Positions 54,784-64,000 of a stretch of 64,000 nt of DNA are shown here, piece by piece. Below the pieces are notes generated by a model, which was given only the letters and a program-made list of their open reading frames with translations, had not been told where the DNA came from and ran no database searches. The stretch is from Microplitis mediator (Eukaryota > Arthropoda > Insecta > Hymenoptera > Braconidae): contig NC_079971.1 in assembly GCF_029852145.1 (NCBI RefSeq), positions 16,642,667-16,706,666 of the forward strand, read 5' to 3'. Position 1 is the first letter of the stretch. Every line of letters starts with the position of its first letter. The position numbers and the translations under genes are program-made.

Positions 54784-55014
54784 TGTTTAGCAATTTCATA
54801 TAAATTAACATTAATTTATTTAAGAATAAAAACTCCGGACTGGGGTGAATTGGGAGTGAAATAAAATCCGCGTCACTCCGAGATCACTTCGCTAAAAAAA
54901 AACTCCCATGCGGAGTGATTTTTTTTAAAACTCCGGAACTCCGAGTGGCGGAGTGAATCCGGAGTGAATTCGGATTTTATTTCACTCCCAATTCACTCCG
55001 AATTTTTTACAGTG
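54303..55014. mobile_element. GGAGTGAATTCACTCC-word element, CACTGTAAAAAATTC ends
   Basis: The ends CACTGTAAAAAATTCGCGG and CCGAATTTTTTACAGTG are inverted repeats. Between them GGAGTGAAT, ATTCACTCCG, TCACTCCGGA and ACTCCGGA dyads alternate. A CA/CG-rich microsatellite (54561-54781) lies in the middle. CACTG ends recall CACTA-type or Chapaev-type transposons, but no transposase is present and no target duplication is evident. Confidence 0.75.
54561..54781. repeat. Imperfect then pure (CA)n microsatellite
   Basis: 54561-54718 is imperfect (CACACACGCACACATTTG units), 54719-54781 pure CA. It creates long Cys-Val frames on the minus strand that are not genes. Confidence 0.9.
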
Positions 55015-55075
55015 TAAATCTTTCGATTTCGGTACTGCTTTGATCCGAAAACCGTTTATTTTTCACACATTACTA

Positions 55076-55165
55076 CTGTGAATAAACCGTTTGTACACGG
55101 TTAAAAAACTGTTAGTAAATAGTGAGAGTATTTAAACCGTTAAAAAACCGTTTTTTACTTTTATG
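55076..55165. repeat. AACCGTT-word sequence, right side
   Basis: GTACACGGTTAAAAAACTGT and ACCGTTAAAAAACCGTTTT, continuing the word family seen at 53370-54280. Confidence 0.45.
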
Positions 55166-55246
55166 AGGGAATGCTCAAAATATTTTTGCATCTATAGACG
55201 ATATATACATTAGACTAGGCCAAAAAATGGACTTTTTTTTTTTTTT

Positions 55247-56497
55247 AACTTCCCGCTGAGAAAATCGACGATTTTCAAAAAATTCAGGAAGTTATTGGTT
55301 TCACCGCGATTTTCAAAAACCGGGTTTTTATCATATGTCGACATTTAAAGGTGCTAGGATGCTATTCTGACATTTTCAGAGCGATGTCTCTGTGTGTGTG
55401 TGTGTGTGTGTGTGTGGATGTAAACCTCTCATATCTTTTTGATGAATAAACCGATTTAGATGGTTCTTGCGGCATTCAAAAGATATCTTCTGAACTCAGA
55501 TTTTCAAAAAAATTTTAGACCATTTAGTCAAATAAACTCTGAGATATTTAAGAAATACGAAAAAAAAAAAATTTTTTTTTTCGTTTTTTTTTTGATATTG
55601 TGAAAACTGTTGGATTGATCAATTCCAAAATCTAATCAGCTCTAGAACTCGATAAAAGCTTTCGATTGCCACCAAAAACGTCTCAATCAGATAATACGTT
55701 CAAAAGATATCGTCGACAAAAGAAACAGTAGAAAACGGTTTGGTTTTTTGCAAATATCGTCGAAACGACTAAACCAATCATTCCTAACATTTTATCAGCT
55801 CTAGACCTCAATAAAACGCGCCAATTGCCACCTCAGCCGTTTTAATCGGATAATCCGTTTGAGAGATATCGTCGACGAAAGAATGAAAAAAAATCGTTTT
55901 TTTCGTTTTTCGTGAATATTTCGGAAACTATCGAATAGATCAATTAAAAAATCTAATCAGCTCCAGAACTCGATCAAATCATTCGATTGCTGCCAAAAAC
56001 GTCCCAATCAGATAATCCGTTCGAGAGATATCGTCAACGGAATAATAAATGTTCAATCAATATCTGCTTTTTTCATTGAATAACATAATAATTACTCAAC
56101 AAAATTACTCAAAACTAATATGTCTTCTTTATATAAGTCATCGGAAGTGATTGCCTTAGAATCGTGATGTTCGCTCGTATCAGGATATACTTACACGATA
56201 TAGATACAACGTATCACGTAAATACTTATGTTTGAGCTAATTATTGAACATAGTTGTGCACAAATATAAAAGATGCTCATTCATTTATTATTTTAGATTT
56301 TAAATTTTTAAACTTTAACTTAAAACGTAACCCTGTTGAGCTTGAAAAGCTCACAGAAAAGAGAAACAAAGGTATCTTCGAGCTCGAAAATTTATTCACA
56401 ACAAATGTTTTAGAGATCAAGGAGCTCGAAAAAAGCGGGAAGTTTCAGGGCTGGCCCGCAGGGTCAACCGATAGACAGATTTTTTTTTCGATACCGT
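55247..56497 (-). mobile_element. Composite repeat R1, inverted long copy
   Basis: It runs from AACTTCCCGCTGAGAAAATC (55248), through a short (GT)n tract at 55389-55415 and the TCGAACGG/GAGATATCGTC sentences, to the GAGCTC block and AGGGTCAACCGATAGACAGA at about 56470-56480. Same order as the plus-strand copies when reversed. Confidence 0.75.
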
Positions 56498-56997
56498 GAA
56501 ATAATATTCCTGATGACTAAAAAAAATCATTGTATAAGTTTGAGCCCTTAATATTGATATTAAGAGGTGTATCGTGACGACCATTAGTTTTTTGACAGAA
56601 ATTTCATTTTTTACCCAAAACTCGTAAATCATCTATCTAAAAAATTTAAGCAATGTATATTCTTGAAAGAAGTTGAATTCCCTACTAAAACTCTCTCTTA
56701 GTAAATTGACGTAAAATGAGCCGTTTCCTTGTAACCGTGCCTTAAACATTGATTTGTTTTTTAAATTCTTTCTTTCTATTTTGGATTTTTGTAACTACTA
56801 GAAATAGTAAAATTTTTTTTACTCAAGATACATGTTCTTGAAGGAAATTTAATGCTTTACAAAAAAGGTCTCTTAACAATTTTTGCTAAATTCACTCCTT
56901 TGAAAGTTAATCAGGTTATTGAACTCGTTTCGACTCTACTTCAACCTTGAATAATTTTCGAAGGAGTGAATTTAGCAAAAAATGTAGTATCGAAAAA

Positions 56998-57462
56998 AAA
57001 AATCTGTCTATCGGTTGACCCTGCGGGCCAGCCCCAAAACTTCCCGCTGTTTTCGAGCTCCTCGAGCTTGGAAACATTGTTGTGAATAAATTTTCGAGCT
57101 CTTCGAGCTCGAAAATACTTTTGTGTGCCATTGTTTTCGAAAAAAACCGATTTTAGCATTTCTTTCTCCCACGATATTTGATAGATTTTGATAGTTGAGG
57201 TGGCAATCGGCGTATTTTATTGAGTTCTAGAGCTGATAAAATTTTGGAGTTGATCGTATAAGTCGTTTCTAAGAAATCAATAAAAAACTAAGAAAAAAAA
57301 AATTTTTTTTTTCGTAATTCGCCAATATTATCGAGTCTACTTGATCAAATGATCTGAAATTTTCAGAAAAGTTGATGGTCAACAAGCTCTTTCGATTGCC
57401 GCCTCAACCATCTAAATCGGTTCATTAGTTAACAAGTTATAGACCGGTCACACACATGCATA

Positions 57463-57556
<94 letters not shown>

Positions 57557-57709
57557 TACACTCGGACGTCATTCTGAAAATAGTCAGAATAGCTTCCTAG
57601 GACCTCAAAACGTCGACTTCTGATGAAATTTCTATTTTCGCGAATCGGGGTGAAAACAATAACTTCCCAATTTTTCGAAAATCGTCGATTTTCTTGGCGG
57701 GAAGTTAAA
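56998..57709 (+). mobile_element. Composite repeat R1 with CA microsatellite
   Basis: Starts CTGTCTATCGGTTGACCCTG, contains TCGAGCTCTTCGAGCTCGAA, a (CA)n tract at about 57470-57552, CACTCGGACGTCATTCTG and the terminal GATTTTCTTGGCGGGAAGTT. Confidence 0.78.
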
Positions 57710-57747
57710 AAAATAGTCGATTTTTTTGGCCGTCTAATATACACTTA

Positions 57748-57965
57748 TCCAAAAAATTAAAGGAACAAAAAAATTTTATAAATTTTTTAGTGACTCTGGA
57801 AGGCTGTATTTTCGTAAAAAATATTCGTATTGAAAAAATAAAAAAAGCAAATTGAAGCTTGAAATCTCTAGTTTGAAGATCTTCCAGCAAAATGTTTTTT
57901 TAAGCCACGGTTTTTGCGGAATCATAAGAAAAAGTTCGAGACAAAATTTTTTTTAATTTATTGGT
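57748..57965 (+). mobile_element. Tc1-like-ended MITE fragment
   Basis: CACTTATCCAAAAAATTAAA then GGAACAAAAAAATTTT, with TTGAAGATCTTCCAGCAAAA and TAAGCCACGGTTTTTGCGG inside. It is the inverse orientation of 33480-33716, only the first ~220 bp of the family. Confidence 0.6.
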
Positions 57966-59421
57966 TTTGTTTTTTAGGTCTACGGGGCCGGGAAAAATAT
58001 AGTGGAAACCTAAACACAGTGGAAAATGTCGATTGGAGATGTATAAAAAAAAACCACGAACTCGGCAATTATCTATTGTTTATCATTTGTCTTTTTGCAA
58101 GACGCCACCTAGCGACGATTTTGAGAATCTTTTCAAACAAATTGAATCGTTTTTGGAAAAATTCATAGTGCCAACGAAAAAATAATTAAAAAATGCTCTG
58201 ATCATCAAGCTGTGAAACAAAAATTTTTTTTAAAAAATATTTATTAAAATTAATATATAATAAATTATTTTTAACTATTTAAATTTTTTACATTGATGAA
58301 AAAATTTTTGTCATTGTTTTAAATACAAAATCTTATTTCTGATAGCTACAAACCATCTGAATATGCATTAAATTAAAAAAATATAGCCTAAACTTTTTGA
58401 ATAGATGCACTAATTGAGCTGAAAAATGGTTTTTATTTTTTTTAACGAGGGCGTACCTTTGTTAAAAATCTGAAATAATTATGTGCTATAGGGGAGTACA
58501 TATGGAATGTTTGAAAAAAAATAGTCTCATAATTGTGCCAAAATTGTATCATAGTTAGAAAAAACAATTTAGAAAAAAACAATTTTCTTTTCAAGGATCT
58601 TATGAAGCTATAAAACTGTTAATTATTTTTTTTGAAAGCTATTATGAGCTCCCAAAACATACTAAATTTTTAGACCAATCGGTCAAGCCAATCCTGAGAA
58701 AAAAAAATTTTTCTATTTTTTACATAATATTTATTTTCTTGGAAACGGATTTAGTTAGACATCTAAAACTTTCAGGATCTTAGTATTTTATTAGTACCTA
58801 CATATCCTCTAAGTATCATTCAAATATCTTTCCGGGGCCGATTCACCATACTTATATCCTTAGGGCCTTTATGAATAAATCTTGCAGTCACCAAAAAATT
58901 GCTTCCAGAAAGCTAAAAATTATTTCAGATTCATAGAAATTTTTTTCGTAGTTTTAACTGACGAAAACGAAAAAAAAACATTTTTCCATATGATATTTAT
59001 ATGGAAAAACAGAAAATTATTGCGCGCGTCGTAGAATTGGAATATCAAGCTTGCCTTTGGCGAGAATTTTTTTTATACCTTAGAGAAACTTTTGAGATGA
59101 TAGGAAAAAAAACTTTTTTTTTTGGACTACTCTAATATATATATCACTTCAACATACAAAGCTAGTAGATTAGACTCTCGATTGTACAGGTAAATATCAT
59201 ATAAATACCGTTCGCACCACTCCTAAAATTTTTCAGTATCCATTTCTAATTACTGAAACAACATTCGTCAACAAAATTAAACTATAATGTTGGATTAGGT
59301 CTCATGGTATTAGATCTTTGAAGGTGACAATGATTATGTATAATTCTAATTCATCCTTGTACTTTCAATGAACAGTTAGTTATCATTTATTTAAGAGTAC
59401 CGTTAAAATGAACAAACTTAC
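57966..59421. other. Start of intron 1, no gene
   Basis: AT-rich, with a possible element end at about 59118-59136 (TTTTTTTGGACTACTCTAATATA), similar in form to the TTAGAC ends. No long frame with a domain. Confidence 0.4.
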
Positions 59422-59534
59422 CATGTTTCGTCATCCAGTTCAATGAGTACTCTTCCAGATAAAAAATGACCAGGAAAATATAAAAGATTTGTATTATCAA
59501 AAAGAATAATAAATTTGCTCAACTTTCGAGTCAT
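59422..59534 (-). CDS. Alpha-arrestin exon 1 (start codon)
   Basis: The ATG is the complement of 59532-59534. The exon encodes the N-terminal edge of the arrestin fold: a basic start MTRKLSKF, then FDNTNLLYFPG and SGRVLIELDDET, the early strands of the Arrestin_N domain. The donor reads ATG|GTAAGT at 59422/59421, leaving two bases (TG) of a split codon that exon 2 completes as TGT (Cys). The start is chosen because it is the first Met and matches the expected N-terminus of ARRDC proteins. The following intron is about 19 kb and is filled with mobile elements. Any 5' untranslated exon upstream was not recognised. Confidence 0.88.
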
Positions 59535-61065
59535 TTTTTTAAGCTTATTACTGCAGTTTTTAATTTGAATTATAGAAATACTTCCATTGAAAGAAATTGA
59601 GAGATATCCGATTTTATAACCTATTCACTATTATGTTGTGTACACTGACTTTTCTGAATCACCAATATACTGTAAGCGAATAATTTGGCTTTGACAATTG
59701 ATGTTCAATTAATATTTTATGTGCGTTACAATTTTTATATGTGGTTGTTTTAAAATATATGACAAAACACTTTTTAGACCATCACTTGCACTTTTTCACC
59801 ATTTTTCATAATCGTTTTTCTTTAACAAGTAGATAGCATTTAAGAAGTCAAAATTTATAAACATGACATACACGCTGAATGATTGAAAAATAAATTCAGT
59901 ATTTGTTGCTTACGACATGCGTGAAACTATGTAAACTATAGATACTTTTGGTTGCTTGTCTGCTTCTGTCCATTCTTGGTAGCGACGTCACTTTCGCTTC
60001 CTCCTACTTTCAAAGTACCTTCTCCAATCGAAGTAATATAACCTGTTTTGTGAAACATGAGTAGTCTGAATCTTCCAACTTAGAAATAATTTCATTAATT
60101 TTAATTGTAAACATTTATTTACTATATCTATAACAATTCAAACTATGAAATATGAATTTATAACCAATTTTATTTAGTTTTAACTAACTATTTCAGGGGG
60201 GGGGGGGGGGGGTAGGGTTTTAAAGGTGAAAAAAAAGTATATTTTTATGATTTTTTCTCGGCAAAATGAGTAATATAATTTTATTTAACTTAATAACATA
60301 TTATTGTACAACTTATAAACTATATCAGAAAAAATTTTCATTGGAAAATATTGAAAAATAAGCCGGTGACGTTGAATCTCTCGAGGTGCCTTCAAAAAAA
60401 GTTGTTTTGCGGTGAACATCATAACTCCTTACAGGAACATCAGAAAAAAAAATTGATATGCATTTTAAAGGTGATGTATTTTGTGTGGTAACCACGAAGA
60501 GTTTATTTATTTATTTTTTGTTTTCGATTTTTTACAGGACTTGGAAGTGAAAAACGCGATTTTAGCTCAAAAAATCGCGGTTAATTTGTTATTAAAAAAT
60601 ATAAAAAAATGAAAAAAAAAAAAAAACTCTCAGTGGTTACCTGTTGATTTATGAGAAGCAGTAATGTTCAAATTTTCAAAAGGATCGGTTCAGTACATTT
60701 TGAGTTATCATGTCCACGAACTTTAAAAATGACGTTTTCGAGAAAATCGATTTAAAGTTTTTTATACGTGAAAATTTGAAATAAACCATCAATAAAAAAA
60801 CATGAATTTCTATACTTACATCGAGACATCAGCTTACATCCTTTAAAAGACAATAGACGGAAAAAAGGATTCAGAAAAAGAAAAGAAAATTGCAGCTGAT
60901 TTCTACTGGGGTATGTAGGGGCAGGTCTAAAAATCAGGTGTCACGGCCGGTCGTTTGAAACGCTGTAACTCCGTTAGTTTTACTCGGATTGACTCAAAAT
61001 TTGTACACAATATTCTTGACATATTGTTCATTCAGAAAAAAAATGAAAAAAAATTTTTAAAAACT
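59535..61065. other. Sequence upstream of exon 1
   Basis: Expected to hold the 5' UTR or promoter of the arrestin gene, but no convincing TATA box, CpG-rich block or upstream exon was recognised. Contains a 17-base G run at 60196-60212. Confidence 0.35.
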
Positions 61066-61590
61066 ACCCTCCCCCCCTCCCTTAAGGCCATTCTCAGACA
61101 GTACCTCCCACTTTTTAAAAGTTTTCAATGACTTCCAATTCTCATAAACGTATCAAAAATTTATGAATTAATTAAAAAAAAATAAAGGATTTATTGAAAA
61201 AAGGACAACGCAGAAGGTATTTCGCCGAGATATAGAATTCAAAAAAAATTACTTACAATTGATATCAATTGGGAGTTGAACAAAATTTGTTAAATAAATT
61301 TCAACAAAATCTTCATGTCAATTCTATAATTTGAATTTTCAAATTTTGTAGACTAAAATTCATTCATCAAATTTTGTTTAACTCCTAATTGATAACAGCT
61401 GTAAGTAGTTATTTTCAAATTCTATATTTCAGCGGAATTACTTCGACGTTGTCCTTTTTTCAATGAATGATTTTCATTTAATCAGTTAATAAAATTTTAA
61501 TACGGTTATGACAGTTGAAAGTCATTGTATATTTTTAAAAAAGAGGGGGTGCTCTCTGAGAATGCCCTTACAGGGAGAGGAATGAAGCTT
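61066..61590. mobile_element. Foldback element (palindrome)
   Basis: AAGGCCATTCTCAGACAG (61083) pairs with CTCTCTGAGAATGCCCTT (61553). GAAAAAAGGACAACGCAGAA (61196) pairs with TTCGACGTTGTCCTTTTTTC (61441), and GGGAGTTGAACAAAATTTG with CAAATTTTGTTTAACTCC. Arms of about 240 bp, imperfect, with a loop of a few tens of bases. Noncoding. Confidence 0.65.
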
Positions 61591-61995
61591 GATATAAACT
61601 AAACTATACTGTCTTATTGTCAATTTCTATTAAATCTTTTTAAAAAATCATAAATTATGATAATTTTAATGAAAAATTGGTAGAAAGTAACAGGTACGCA
61701 GAAAAAATTATAAGGTAGCATAATGATTTTTGAAGTCTTTGATTTTTAATAATCACCAAGTATGAAATACGTTATGTTTGACAGGCATATCAGAATAAAT
61801 CTTGAAATTTTATAAATCGGGAGTAAAGTTTTGATAAACGATTGCTATAAGTTGAAATGAAAATAAAAATTACTGTGTTTCATATTATAGTTTTTCAATG
61901 ATGAATTTATGAATTTTTTATAATTTTGTATCAAAAATTAGTCAGCATAAAAATATTTATTTCAAACAGCATTAAATTCAAAATAAATTCATTTT

Positions 61996-62450
61996 ACACT
62001 GGTCACAAAAATTAAGGGATTGAAAAAAAATTCGAAATTTTTGGGTAATTTTCAACATGCTGTAACTCAGTGAAAAATGGTCGTAGAAAAAAACAAAAAA
62101 AATGCTAATTGTAGCCTCAAGTTTCTAGTTTTCAGATCTGGACCTCGAATTTTTTTATCATGCACGGTTCCAGAGTAACTTTAAGAAAACCGACGAAAAA
62201 AAAATTTCAAAATTTTTGCTTGTCTTCCAACAAGTCTATGGGCTTCAATAATTTTTTTTGGATAATCCGACCTCATGATTCTTTTAGGAAATTTTAAGCC
62301 CTTTAATTTGGCGGTCTAAAAAAGTCTCTACGACGATTTGGCGCCGAGTTATCATTGATCAAAGCAAAAAAGTCCATTTTGGCTTTGATAATCAATAACT
62401 CTGGACGTATTGATTGTACAGAGAATGGAAGTAGAGTTTTGAAAACTGGA
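61996..62450 (+). mobile_element. Tc1-like MITE end fragment 2
   Basis: ACACTGGTCACAAAAATTAA then GGGATTG and TTTTCAACATGCTGTAACTC as at 40385. Further in, a GATAATCAATAACTC phrase recalls the 33300 element. No opposite end found. Confidence 0.5.
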
Positions 62451-63662
62451 AAAGATTCTCTATAATGCAAAATTAGTGGCTTTTGATAGAAAAATTTTTT
62501 TTGAAGTGATAATGTTTATTAAAAAAATAGGTCAAAATTCGCATATTTAAGGATATTCGGAAATCTTGCTATAACTTTGGTTATAACGGATGAACAAAGG
62601 ATATCGACGTTTTTTTTTTTCAACCTCAAAGTGTCCTGAAAAAACCGTGAAAATTTCAAAGCGCTGCGATTTTTCTTTCTTAATGTCCCGAAGCTTTAAA
62701 TTTCTCGATTTGCCAAAAAATCACCATAATTGGTAGTTTCTCGGTTTTTGTTCATTTTTTCGATTTTATAATGTTTTTTTTACCGATAATCTTCAATTCT
62801 TTGATCAAAAAATTGATTATCGAAAAAAATTATTAAAAAAAATCACTCGCAATTTGCGACCACATTACTTTTAAATTTATAAATTGTTTGAAAGGTCCAA
62901 CGTCTACAAAATAGTTTGAATCCCTATACTAGTGAATTTGTTTAAACTGAAAATTTGAATTTCTTTTGGGTTCATTTCCGGTATAGTAGAAATTGATAAA
63001 TATTTCGGTATATTTTAAGAATTATACCCAATTCATACCCAGATTATACTCAAATCGTCTAATGTTTTGGGTATGTTTTTGAACTTTTCATACTTAAATG
63101 ATACTGAAAAAATATCTATTTCAAGCACGATTTATACTCAAATTATACCGAAATCAGAGAGGTTAAAGACAATATCTTTCTATATAAGTCTTTACCTAGG
63201 AGAAAGGAAAATTGTTTCTTTGAAGTTTGAAGTAAATAAATTTATTGAATACATAGAAAATTATAAAAATACTATTTCAATTGAGTGTTGAGTATTATAA
63301 TGCTTTTTACAGTTCCATTAATTTAATCAAATGTTTAAAACAACTTATAAATTCAATACTTTTTTTACGGCCAAAATAATTGACAGTGAGCAAAAGTATA
63401 AATCCAATAAAATCTCACAAAAAACCATAAAGCTTTGTGATAACTTACAGAATCTCATGGGAACTGATAAAAACTCATAGAACTTATGCTCGATGTCAAA
63501 TAACTTATTGAACCGTATAGAACTATAATTCTTGTTGTACTGCAGGAACAGCAGTTTCGGTTGCAATTGAATCTTTTTATACTTATTAACATTTACCTTT
63601 ATATCGTTCCAGATTGTAGATAATAAGCGTACTACATAATTAATAATGATGTTTCACTTTAG
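62451..63662. other. AT-rich flank with word-like repeats
   Basis: 62990-63170 repeats TTATACCCAAATTCATACCC-like words (GGTATAATTTGAGTATAA variants). 63400-63530 repeats AACTCATAGAACTTA-like words that return at 63820-63960. Probably parts of two further dyad-word elements. No gene. Confidence 0.4.
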
Positions 63663-63835
63663 ATTCTGAGAAGGAGTTATCTAAAGCAGTGGAATCAGGA
63701 AAAAAAAAACCTCCTGTGGCACTATTGTCAGAATTATCTGAAGAAGAATTAGAAATAAAAAAAAAAAGGATAGCCAAACTGGATGATAAAATACTTATTC
63801 ATGCATATATCACTGTCAACTCTAAAACCTCATAG
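63663..63835 (+). CDS. Weak candidate exon or coding fragment
   Basis: After CACTTTAG the plus strand reads (G)AT TCT GAG..., encoding SEKELSKAVESGKKKPP, VALLSELSEEELEIKKK and RIAKLDDKILIHAYI before a TAG at 63833. The charged, helix-like composition is unlike the surrounding sequence. There is no start codon and no clear donor, so it is either an internal piece of a neighbouring gene cut by a repeat or a chance frame. Function unknown. Confidence 0.25.
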
Positions 63836-64000
63836 AACCTCACAAAATACTTTAAGAATTCTAATGATAACAGCGCCTAATATTTTTGTATAAATCCTTA
63901 TACAATTATACCTATAAAATACTTATAAATTTAACTGTCAACCCTAAAGTCTCAAATAATCTTTTAAATAAGTCGAAAAATTCTTGTGATATTCCTGTAT

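Larger units (their letters stand above)
55210..57737. mobile_element. Foldback element, TTAGAC-GGCC ends, carrying two inverted R1 repeats
   Basis: TTAGACTAGGCCAAAAAATG at 55210 faces CGATTTTTTTGGCCGTCTAA ending at 57737, within TATA-rich flanks. Just inside both ends lie R1 repeats in opposite orientation (55247-56497 minus, 56998-57709 plus). The centre (56880-56985) is a further dyad: GCTAAATTCACTCCTTTGAA against its inverse. Confidence 0.65.
840..59534 (-). other. Gene span: alpha-arrestin (ARRDC-like), five exons, 3' end outside window
   Basis: Five minus-strand exons join in order 59422-59534, 40104-40228, 27632-27849, 25411-25557, 840-1061. Lengths 113, 125, 218, 147 and 222 give 825 nt, 275 codons, and every junction keeps the frame (phases 2, 1, 0, 0, 0). 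All internal donors are GT with GTAAGT, GTAAAA, GTAAGT, GTATGT and GTAAGT, and all acceptors are AG. The product is an alpha-arrestin, a cytoplasmic adaptor which in animals links membrane cargo to NEDD4-type ubiquitin ligases (family knowledge). PPxY motifs expected near the C-terminus would lie beyond position 1. Family members are usually about 400-460 residues, so roughly one third is missing. UTRs and promoter were not identified. Confidence 0.88.

Overview
The window is AT-rich, intron- and repeat-dense eukaryotic DNA, most likely from an insect and plausibly a parasitoid hymenopteran (inference from the host gene and the repeat types; no marker gene fixes the species). Almost everything lies inside one host gene. 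Five coding exons of an alpha-arrestin (ARRDC-like) gene sit on the minus strand at 59422-59534, 40104-40228, 27632-27849, 25411-25557 and 840-1061. Their splice sites and reading phases join without conflict into 275 codons covering the N-terminal arrestin domain and most of the C-terminal one. The 3' end lies beyond position 1. Introns are about 19.2, 12.3, 2.1 and 24.3 kb and are packed with mobile elements.

Layout. 1-840: end of an interspersed repeat, then intron. 1.7-12.4 kb: four broken copies (A-D) of one CR1/Jockey-like non-LTR retrotransposon, copy C cut by two younger MITEs. 12.4-14.7 kb: LTR-like noncoding sequence with CCAAT boxes and simple repeats. 14.7-18.8 kb: one dyad-word MITE and two large palindromes. 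18.97-23.96 kb: a decayed Gypsy-type LTR retrotransposon with an unexpected second LTR-like segment and second primer-binding site. 24-28.9 kb: the least disturbed part, with exons 3 and 4. 29.08-31.40 kb: a DNA transposon with about 125 bp inverted ends and one long zinc-binding, transposase-like reading frame broken by a single stop. 32-35.4 kb: Gypsy fragment, Tc1-like-ended MITE, composite repeat with a CA microsatellite. 36.5-38.5 kb: two nested elements built of repeated dyad words. 40-48 kb: exon 2, FLYWCH gene fragment, four large palindromes. 47.6-55 kb: CCCGGG-ended elements carrying a 5S-rRNA-derived core, a tRNA-like sequence, a Tigger fragment and a CACTG-ended element. 55-59 kb: palindrome with two composite repeats, then exon 1. 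59.5-64 kb: upstream sequence with another palindrome and one weak candidate exon on the plus strand.

The most unusual signal is a shared architecture: short inverted ends enclosing an interior written almost wholly from one short word and its reverse complement, with a different word in each family (for example CCACGGTG, TATAAAATTTTATA, GATCATGCTTGAGCAAGC, AAGAAGTC/GACTTCTT, GGAGTGAATTCACTCC). One family also carries a 5S-rRNA-derived segment. No intact autonomous mobile element was found, so the elements are remnants or non-autonomous. All coordinates and identities come from reading the sequence by eye.
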